A stretch of DNA of 14,812 nt from an uncultured Schwartzia sp. (GTDB lineage: Bacteria; Bacillota; Negativicutes; Selenomonadales; Selenomonadaceae). Where the stretch lies: contig CAJPQU010000035.1 of assembly GCA_905372875.1 (NCBI GenBank), positions 1 to 14,812 of the forward strand, read 5' to 3'. Position 1 is the stretch's first letter. Each line of letters begins with the position of its first letter. The notes below the pieces were generated by a model. The model did not search any database, was not told the origin of the DNA, and worked only from the letters and a program-made list of their open reading frames with translations. The position numbers were made by a program, and so were the translations under genes. This document shows, in pieces, positions 6,688-12,567 of the stretch.

Positions 6688-8037
6688 ATGAAAAAGGCGA
6701 TAACGCAAGGCGTACTCTTGCTGGTTATCACAGTGATCGTCGGGACTTTCGTCAGCTTTCAGCAGGCCGAGTATGTGAAAACCCGAAAGGAAAAGGCGGA
6801 GCTTATCAGTCTTTCGATCGCCACGCAAGTAGAAGAGAAGATCAACCGGGAGATCTATATCACGAATCTTTTGGAGGTTTTGATCCGAGCCAATGCCGAG
6901 GAGCCTTTCCCAGCCTTTCACCGGGCAGTTTCGGATATTCTGCGGGTGGCTCCGTCGCGAAATGCGGTTCAGCTGTCGTCGGATGGAGTCTTCGAAGAGC
7001 TGGCTGCTGCATCGGACAGCAGCATGGAAGGCAGATCTTTTTATGCCCTGCCCCCGTCGCCGGTGGCAGCCGTCATTCCGGTTCCGGGGCTTGAGCCCGG
7101 CGGAATGGTTCGCTCCGTCGACGTAAAGAAGAGCGGCCGCTTGGTCGCCTATCATCCGGTTTATGACAGTGCCGGCGATTTTTTGGGATTTTCTCTCGTG
7201 CCGGTGAATTTGGCTGATCTATTCCAAAAGACACGATCTTTTCAGGAGATTACGCGTGATAACTATTGTACGGTAGCGGTGCTGGCCGATACCGATACGC
7301 GGATGCTCTATTCGAATTTGGGTGAGGCCGTTGCTTTAGAGCCGGTGCGAACGGAAATTCGCCTGGCGAATGGGACGATATGGGCCATGACGCTGGTTCC
7401 CAAAGAAGGGTGGATCAGCCTTGGGCATCGCTGGATGAATGGGGCAGCGGCGGTCATTGTCATCCTCGTCCTGTACCGCGTCTTATCCAATATTGGTAAA
7501 ATCAAGCGGCAGTCAGTGATCAATGAGCGCATGGCTTCCCTGGACGCTTTGACCAATCTCTTAAACAAACGGGCCTTTGAACAAAAATTAGGCGAGCTGA
7601 ACGGTGGCATCGAACCCTACGGTTTAATCTTCCTCGATTTGGATCATTTCAAGGAGATTAACGATCAACACGGACACGATGCCGGGGATCAGGTGTTGTC
7701 TGAGACCGCTCAACGCATGAAAAAAGCTGTACGGGAGGTGGACAAGGTATATCGGGTGGGGGGCGATGAATTCGTCATCCTGATAGCGGGAGGGCTTTCG
7801 CTTCAAGCGTACGAAGAGGTTCGCAAGCGGTTGAAGGGAGATGTGGAAGGAAAGCCGGTTTTGGCGGGCCTTCAACCACTGCACGTTCACGTCAGCATGG
7901 GCTATGCTGAGCACCCGGCTGACGGTGATACCGCCTGCGAGGTGCTGAAGGTGGCGGATCAACGCATGTATGAAGACAAGCAGCAGAATCACCGCCGCCG
8001 TGCGTCGGAAGGGATGACCTGCACTGTAGGCGATTAA
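6688..8037 (+). CDS. Membrane-bound diguanylate cyclase with an extracytoplasmic sensor domain
   Basis: The 449-residue protein makes c-di-GMP from two GTP. An N-terminal membrane segment (about 8-24) and a second one (about 250-267) enclose a roughly 220-residue extracytoplasmic region; its later part (HPVYDSAGDFLGFSLVPV, 156-173) resembles CHASE or Cache-type sensor domains, though I cannot settle the family. The GGDEF domain (about 285-430) is complete: DALTNLLNKRAF (286-297), DLDHFKEINDQHGHDAGD (317-334) and VGGDEF (357-362). An inhibitory-site motif RxxD (R349-D352) lies five residues before GGDEF, predicting product feedback inhibition. The ATG at 6688 has only a weak GGGGTGG site upstream, consistent with low expression or coupling to the preceding phosphodiesterase gene. 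Confidence 0.93.
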   Translation: MKKAITQGVLLLVITVIVGTFVSFQQAEYVKTRKEKAELISLSIATQVEEKINREIYITNLLEVLIRANAEEPFPAFHRAVSDILRVAPSRNAVQLSSDGVFEELAAASDSSMEGRSFYALPPSPVAAVIPVPGLEPGGMVRSVDVKKSGRLVAYHPVYDSAGDFLGFSLVPVNLADLFQKTRSFQEITRDNYCTVAVLADTDTRMLYSNLGEAVALEPVRTEIRLANGTIWAMTLVPKEGWISLGHRWMNGAAAVIVILVLYRVLSNIGKIKRQSVINERMASLDALTNLLNKRAFEQKLGELNGGIEPYGLIFLDLDHFKEINDQHGHDAGDQVLSETAQRMKKAVREVDKVYRVGGDEFVILIAGGLSLQAYEEVRKRLKGDVEGKPVLAGLQPLHVHVSMGYAEHPADGDTACEVLKVADQRMYEDKQQNHRRRASEGMTCTVGD

Positions 8038-8153
8038 GGGCTGGCGGTCATTTTCCGGATCAATGACGTCGTAAAATCGGAAAAGGCTCCCTATGTTAGG
8101 AGTTGACGTGCGTCTCTACGGACGGAGGGTTGGCTCTTTTTTTGTGGCGTTTT
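8038..8153. other. Convergent intergenic region between the cyclase gene and the isochorismatase gene
   Basis: The plus-strand and minus-strand blocks meet here. TTTTCCGGAT (8051-8060) can pair with ATCGGAAAA (8076-8084) with one bulged G, and a smaller CTCC/GGAG hairpin lies at 8087-8102. Runs of seven T (8137-8143) and six T (8150-8155) follow on the plus strand, but no strong GC-rich stem directly precedes them. Transcription probably ends here in both directions; I do not assign a definite terminator. Confidence 0.4.
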
Positions 8154-8690
8154 TTACGTAGAGGAACGAGACGGGGCGGTGATTTCAATCTGGCACATTT
8201 GCATGACATCCAAAGCCTTTTGATGACTTTCCGGCGTCACGCCGGCGCAGGCAGAGGGATCGACGAGAATACGTTTTTCCGGGTAGAAGGCTTTGAGGAG
8301 GAGGGCGTTGGAAATGACACAGATATCCGTGCAGAGGCCGAGGAGCAGGATTTCATCGCAGTCTCTCACTGTCTCGGGGAGCGTCGTAGAGCCGAAAGTA
8401 CCTTTTTCTATGACGACAGCTTCTTTGGCATAGGGGGCGAGTGCCGGGCAGATTTCCCAGCCTTTTTGCGGTTTAATGCAGTGCGGGACGGGGAGCTTTT
8501 TCCCTTCGGCGCTGGCCAGGTAATCGGCGGTGTGAGTGTCCTGGGTGAAGAGGAGGAGAGTGTCCGGGTCGGCAGCTGCGGCTTTGACGCGGGCGACGGC
8601 GCGAGGCACTATAGCTTGCGCCTCCTTGGTGCCTAAAGAGCCGTCAATAAAGTCGTTCTGCATGTCAATAACGATGAGAGCTTTTTTCAT
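8154..8690 (-). CDS. Isochorismatase-family hydrolase, probable nicotinamidase (PncA-like)
   Basis: The 178-residue cysteine hydrolase would convert nicotinamide to nicotinate and ammonia, the first step of NAD salvage by deamidation. Seen: IVIDMQNDF (7-14) with catalytic Asp9, Lys96 in VIEKGTFGS, and Cys124 in GLCTDICV (118-125), which form the family triad. A metal site characteristic of nicotinamidases, not plain isochorismatases, is present: Asp51 and His53 in TQDTH, and His70 in VPHCI. The ATG at 8690 is chosen because AAGGAA lies seven bases upstream; the frame extends to 8801, but that part has no such site and crosses the hairpins behind hydA. Same strand as hydA, 138 bases downstream of it; independent transcription is possible. 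Confidence 0.85.
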   Translation of the reverse strand: MKKALIVIDMQNDFIDGSLGTKEAQAIVPRAVARVKAAAADPDTLLLFTQDTHTADYLASAEGKKLPVPHCIKPQKGWEICPALAPYAKEAVVIEKGTFGSTTLPETVRDCDEILLLGLCTDICVISNALLLKAFYPEKRILVDPSACAGVTPESHQKALDVMQMCQIEITAPSRSST

Positions 8691-8747
8691 GGCGCTGTTC
8701 CTTTCTGTGTCACTGCCTCGCTGCGGCGCGACGGCGCTGTGTTTTTG

Positions 8748-8799
8748 GGAAAAGGGTCGAAGCACCCTTGGTTCCGTTAGGCTGCGCGATGGGCGCAGC
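8748..8799 (-). terminator. Two hairpins after hydA, possible weak terminator
   Basis: Read on the minus strand, GCTGCGC pairs with GCGCAGC (7 bp, five-base loop, 8799-8781). Then AAGGGT pairs with ACCCTT around GCTTCG (8769-8752), extended by GGAA (8775-8772) with TTCC (8751-8748). Only four T occur after ACCC and part of them is inside the stem, so termination may be incomplete, allowing read-through into the nicotinamidase gene. Confidence 0.4.
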
Positions 8800-8828
8800 A
8801 AGAAGGGACGAGGGGCTTCGGCCTTGTT

Positions 8829-10574
8829 TTATCTGGCGTCGGCAAATTCATACTTTTTGTGGACGTGGTGATAATGGGTGTGAAGGAGGGCATGGGCGGT
8901 TTCTCCTAAGGGTTCGCCTAAGAACTCGTCATAGAGTTTAATGATGTCCGGATTTTCATGGGATTTTCGGTAGGGGAGATGGCGGTCGATTTCGTAAAGC
9001 GCCTTGATGCGCGCCTGCCGGACGGCATTGGTGGTGCCGATGGGCTGGCCGCCACCGCCGATGCAGCCGCCGGGGCAAGCCATAACCTCGATGAAGGTAT
9101 AATCGCAGGCGCCGGATTTCAGCCGTTCCATCATCTGCCGAGCGGCCAAAAGCGTGTGAACGATGGCTACCTTCACGGGTTTATCATTGAGCTGAATGAC
9201 GGCTTCTTTGATGTTATCAAAGCCGCGCACCGCCTCAAATTCCAGTGGCTTGGCTTCATGTCCGGTGAGTTTTTCATATACGGTTCTCAGCGCCGCTTCC
9301 ATGACGCCGCCGGTGGCGCCGAAGATCGCGCCCGCGCCGGATCCTGTGCCCAGCGGCGAATCGAAATCGCTTTCTGGCAGATGGTCGAAGTTCAGGCCCA
9401 CGTATTGGATCAGTTTGATGAGTTCCCGGGTGGTGAGCACCGCGTCTACGTCTTGATGCCCGTCGCGCCCCATTTCCGGACGGGCGGCCTCGAATTTCTT
9501 CGCCGTGCAGGGCATGATGGAGACGGTAAAGATGCGATCCAAAGGAACGCCCACCGCTTTGGCATAGTAGGTCTTGGCGACGGCCCCGAACATGCTCATG
9601 GGGGATTTTGCCGTGGAGAGGTGGGAGAGGAGTTCGGGGTAGTGTTTTTCGATGAAATTGACCCAGCCGGGGCTGCAGGAGGTAATCATGGGGAGGATAC
9701 CGCCCGTGGTGAGGCGGTGAACGAGTTCGGCGCTTTCCTCCATGATGGTGAGATCGGCGCCGAAATTCGTGTCGAAGACCCGATCAAAGCCCAGCATGCG
9801 CAGGGCCGTCACCATCTGTCCGGTGGCGATGGCGCCGGGGGCAAGACCGAAAGCATCCCCCAAGGAAACGCGTACTGAAGGCGCAGTCTGGACGATGACG
9901 TGGAGATTCGGGTCCTGCAAGGCGTCGAGCACTTTCTGGGTATCGTCTTTCTCTACGATAGCTCCCACGGGGCATACGAGGCTGCACTGACCGCAGAGGG
10001 TGCAGTCCGTTTTCTCCATAGACATATGGTACGGCGTGGTTACGATGATTTGGTCGCTGCGGTTGGCAAAGGTCAGGGCCTCGATGCCTTGGACGTCCTT
10101 GCAGGCGCGGATGCAGCGGCCGCATTTGATACATTTTGACGGATCGCGTACTAAGCTGGGATTCGTGTTTACAACCGGATGCGCTTTATTCACGTTGGGC
10201 AGATGTGGGTCTAAAATGTTAAAGCGGGTACAGAGGCGCTGCAGGTCGCAGTTTTCGTTGCGGGGGCAGGTCAGGCAGCTGGCGTTATGATCTGCCATGA
10301 TGAGCTGTAGGATGCCCACTTGCGTATCCCGGACGATCTGGGTGTCCGTGAAGACTTCCATCCCTTCCCAGACTTCGGTGGAACATGCCGCCAGGAGCTT
10401 TTTCTTGCCCACCACTTCCACGGAGCAGAGGCGGCAGCGGGCTTTTACCCGCTGGTCAGGGTGATAGCAGAGATGAGGAATATCAATATTGATGCGCTTC
10501 GCCGCCTCAATAATTTTCGTGCCTTTTGGCGCTTCCACGGGAATGCGATTGATTTTCAGATGGACCATTTCCAT
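8829..10574 (-). CDS. hydA: [FeFe]-hydrogenase catalytic subunit HydA (HndD-like)
   Basis: This cytosolic 581-residue enzyme interconverts protons and H2; with HydB and HydC it links this to NAD(H). Domains in order: a plant-type [2Fe-2S] domain (C36, C47, C50, C64); a His-Cys3 cluster (H96, C100, C103, C109); two [4Fe-4S] ferredoxin clusters (C148/151/154/158 and C191/194/197/201); and the H-cluster domain (about 225-530) with motif L1 TSCSPGW (298-304), L2 MPCTAKKFE (354-362) and L3 MACPGGCIGGGGQP (498-511). L1 differs from the textbook TSCCPGW. A C-terminal extension ending near HTHYHH is typical of the HydA/HndD group. The ATG at 10574 directly follows the hydB stop (TAAATG), and the GGAGG site lies in the last codons of hydB, indicating coupling. 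No signal peptide or twin-arginine motif. Confidence 0.97.
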   Translation of the reverse strand: MEMVHLKINRIPVEAPKGTKIIEAAKRINIDIPHLCYHPDQRVKARCRLCSVEVVGKKKLLAACSTEVWEGMEVFTDTQIVRDTQVGILQLIMADHNASCLTCPRNENCDLQRLCTRFNILDPHLPNVNKAHPVVNTNPSLVRDPSKCIKCGRCIRACKDVQGIEALTFANRSDQIIVTTPYHMSMEKTDCTLCGQCSLVCPVGAIVEKDDTQKVLDALQDPNLHVIVQTAPSVRVSLGDAFGLAPGAIATGQMVTALRMLGFDRVFDTNFGADLTIMEESAELVHRLTTGGILPMITSCSPGWVNFIEKHYPELLSHLSTAKSPMSMFGAVAKTYYAKAVGVPLDRIFTVSIMPCTAKKFEAARPEMGRDGHQDVDAVLTTRELIKLIQYVGLNFDHLPESDFDSPLGTGSGAGAIFGATGGVMEAALRTVYEKLTGHEAKPLEFEAVRGFDNIKEAVIQLNDKPVKVAIVHTLLAARQMMERLKSGACDYTFIEVMACPGGCIGGGGQPIGTTNAVRQARIKALYEIDRHLPYRKSHENPDIIKLYDEFLGEPLGETAHALLHTHYHHVHKKYEFADAR

Positions 10575-11828
10575 TTAACAAGCACCTCCGACGGCAAAGG
10601 TATCGGGGAAGACCTGCATGGCGGAGAGCAGCGCGGCCTGCGCTGTTTCTCCTAACCCGCAGAGAGAGGCGCGTTCCATAATTTCGCCGATCTTTTTCAT
10701 CAGGGCAATGTCCTCTGGTGTGGCTTCGCCCCGAGCAAGTTTTTCCAAGAGAATCTTTTGATGCGCGTTGCCTTCGCGGCATGGGGTACATTGCCCGCAG
10801 CTTTCGTGGGAAAAGAACGCCTGGGTCATACGGAGAAAATCTAAGACGCTGGTGCGCTCGTCAATGACGAGAATGGCGCCTGAGCCCACGGTTACACCGG
10901 CGGCCTTGAGGTCGTCGTATGTATAAGGGACATCCAAGATGCGGTCATCAGTGATCTTTCCCGAGGCCCCGCCAAATTGGATGAGCCGCAGGGCGTGACC
11001 GTCGGGGATTCCCTGAGCCAGTCCGTAAATAATCTCCCGCACCGTGGTGCCGAAAGGAATCTCGTAAACGCCGGGGCGGCGTACATTGCCCCCGACGCTG
11101 ACCAATTTCGTGCCGATGGATTCGCCGCTGCCGTGACTCATATAGACGTTTTCCCGGTCGCACAGGAGGTGCGGGACGATGGCGAAACTTTCCACGTTGT
11201 TGACGCAGGTGGGCAGCGCGAAAGCACCGCTGACCTTAATGAAGGGCGGCTTCATGCGGGGGCGGCCGGCTTTCCCTTCAATGGAGCGGATGAGGGCCGT
11301 TCCCTCGCCGCAGACGTAAGCCCCCGCGCCAGAGTAGAGATGAATGTGAAAATTAAAATTGGGGATTCCTAAGATGTTGTCGCCTAAAAATCCTTTTTCC
11401 TCCGCCTGCCGGATGGCGTTTTTGAGCCGCGCCCGCAGGTGCCGGTACTCTTCCCGGAGATAGATGTAGCCGTCCTGCGCTTGAACGGTGTAAGCACCGA
11501 TGATCATCCCCTCGATGAGATTGAAGGGATCCCGGCGGATGATCTCCCGGTCTTTGAAGGTACATGGTTCTCCCTCATCGGCGTTGCATATCGTCAGCTT
11601 GTGGTCGCCCTTTACGGCGCGGGCCTGGGACCACTTGCGCCCCATGTCGTAGGCTGCGCCGCCGCGCCCTTTGATTTTGGCGGCGCTGATGACGGCGGCG
11701 ATGTCCTCTCCGTCCATCTGCACCGCTTTTTTTAGGGCGGAAAAACCGCCGATGGCTAAATAGGCGTCGATGGACATGGGGTCGTATTTATCGAAATTTT
11801 TGGTAATGAAATGCACTTCGCTGCTCAT
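10575..11828 (-). CDS. hydB: NADH-binding flavoprotein subunit of the hydrogenase, HydB (NuoF/HndC-like)
   Basis: The 417-residue protein matches the core of NuoF and would bind FMN and NAD(H), passing electrons to a [4Fe-4S] cluster and HydA. Seen: the NADH-binding GRGGAAYDMGRKW (54-66), the FMN-site NADEGEP segment (82-88) followed by Cys89 where NuoF normally has Gly, GAGAYVCGEGTALI (167-180), the SLBB-type region VSVGGNVRRPGVYEIP (243-258), and the cluster ligands C344, C347, C350 and C390. The N-terminal thioredoxin-like [2Fe-2S] domain and the C-terminal 2x[4Fe-4S] ferredoxin domain seen in many bifurcating HydB proteins are both absent. The start is ATG 11828 with AAGGAG ten bases upstream; hydC ends 15 bases before it. 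Confidence 0.95.
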   Translation of the reverse strand: MSSEVHFITKNFDKYDPMSIDAYLAIGGFSALKKAVQMDGEDIAAVISAAKIKGRGGAAYDMGRKWSQARAVKGDHKLTICNADEGEPCTFKDREIIRRDPFNLIEGMIIGAYTVQAQDGYIYLREEYRHLRARLKNAIRQAEEKGFLGDNILGIPNFNFHIHLYSGAGAYVCGEGTALIRSIEGKAGRPRMKPPFIKVSGAFALPTCVNNVESFAIVPHLLCDRENVYMSHGSGESIGTKLVSVGGNVRRPGVYEIPFGTTVREIIYGLAQGIPDGHALRLIQFGGASGKITDDRILDVPYTYDDLKAAGVTVGSGAILVIDERTSVLDFLRMTQAFFSHESCGQCTPCREGNAHQKILLEKLARGEATPEDIALMKKIGEIMERASLCGLGETAQAALLSAMQVFPDTFAVGGAC

Positions 11829-11843
11829 GTGCCGTCGGCTCCT

Positions 11844-12344
11844 TTATATGAATTGGGCCAAGAGGGCCTGTACTTTTTCCGGCCGGTCGAGATGACCATA
11901 GACCTGTCCGTTGATACGGATCGCCGGTGCCTCATCACAGGCGCCGAAGCAGGGGACTTCCTCTAACGTGAAACGGCCGTCATAGGTGACTTCCCCCACT
12001 TCAATATTAAGGAGGCGGCGCAGCGTGTCGAGGAGGGAATCACTCTCATTCACGCGGCAGACCACCGAGCGACATACCTGCAGCGGATATTTGGCCCGGG
12101 GCCGTACTGACAGGCTGGCGTAAAAGGTGAGACAGTCGTAGATGATGGAGAGCTTGATGGGGAGCTTTTCGGCGATGTAAAACGCCACCTTTTCCGGGAT
12201 GTACTGCCGCTCAATCCGATCCTGTACATCCAGCAGAATACCGACAATCTGCGTGGCGTCCCGGTCATGCGCCTCCATCACCTCGTCGATCTCCGTCATC
12301 AGCGCCTGCGTCAGATCAAATTCGCGCTGTGGCTCCCTTGGCAT
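11844..12344 (-). CDS. hydC: [2Fe-2S] subunit of the hydrogenase, HydC (NuoE/HndA-like)
   Basis: A thioredoxin-like ferredoxin of 166 residues that would carry electrons alongside HydB. The four ligands follow the NuoE pattern: C91 and C96 (Cx4C), C132 and C136 (Cx3C, in PCFGACDEAPAI). The upstream half has the usual helical region ending in TFYASLSVRPRAKY (73-86). I chose the ATG at 12344 because GGGAGGG lies six bases upstream; the frame extends ten codons further to 12374, but that start would sit too close to the predicted promoter start site and lacks a binding site. First gene of hydC-hydB-hydA. Confidence 0.95.
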   Translation of the reverse strand: MPREPQREFDLTQALMTEIDEVMEAHDRDATQIVGILLDVQDRIERQYIPEKVAFYIAEKLPIKLSIIYDCLTFYASLSVRPRAKYPLQVCRSVVCRVNESDSLLDTLRRLLNIEVGEVTYDGRFTLEEVPCFGACDEAPAIRINGQVYGHLDRPEKVQALLAQFI

Positions 12345-12375
12345 ACCGACCCCTCCCGTAACGAGTTTCCTCAAA

Positions 12376-12415
12376 GTATATTACCCATTATATACACTTT
12401 AGTCCTGTTTGCCTA
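12376..12415 (-). promoter_or_regulatory. Promoter of hydCBA with a dyad over the -10 box
   Basis: On the minus strand TATAAT (12392-12387) is preceded by TAGGCA (12415-12410, four of six) at 17 bases, giving a start near 12380 and a leader of about 36 bases. A perfect inverted repeat GTATAT-N8-ATATAC (12376-12395) covers the -10 and could be a repressor site. It does not resemble the TTGTGA/TCACAA Rex box. Sequence and spacing are seen; repressor binding is inference. Confidence 0.6.
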
Positions 12416-12494
12416 TAGTGCGGGAGAAAATTTTGGAAAATGAAAGAAATTGGGAACGAATCTCAAATGACCGGAGATTGCCACCGTTTCCAAT

Positions 12495-12527
12495 AAAAAA
12501 CAGCGTCGGTAAGACCGACGCTGTTTT
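12495..12527 (-). terminator. Intrinsic terminator of the FIST chemoreceptor gene
   Basis: A perfect 14-bp stem (12497-12510 with 12514-12527) has a three-base loop and core CAGCGTCGGT. On the minus strand it runs into TTTTTT (12500-12495). It lies 41 bases after the chemoreceptor stop at 12568 and separates that gene from the hydC promoter. Confidence 0.92.
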
Positions 12528-12567
12528 GCTAACCTATGGATATACCAGGCGGAAACGTTCCTCGCAA

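Noticed and set aside
8103..8636. 177-codon plus-strand frame opposite the isochorismatase gene
   Set aside because: It overlaps a full isochorismatase frame with catalytic residues and ribosome binding site on the other strand.
8958..9878. 306-codon plus-strand frame opposite hydA
   Set aside because: It is the antisense shadow of hydA in GC-rich DNA; the product is low in family-like features and no promoter or binding site was found.
12376..12395. Rex redox-repressor site at the hydC promoter
   Set aside because: The dyad is GTATAT/ATATAC and lacks the TTGTGA/TCACAA or TTGTTAA-type halves of Rex sites.
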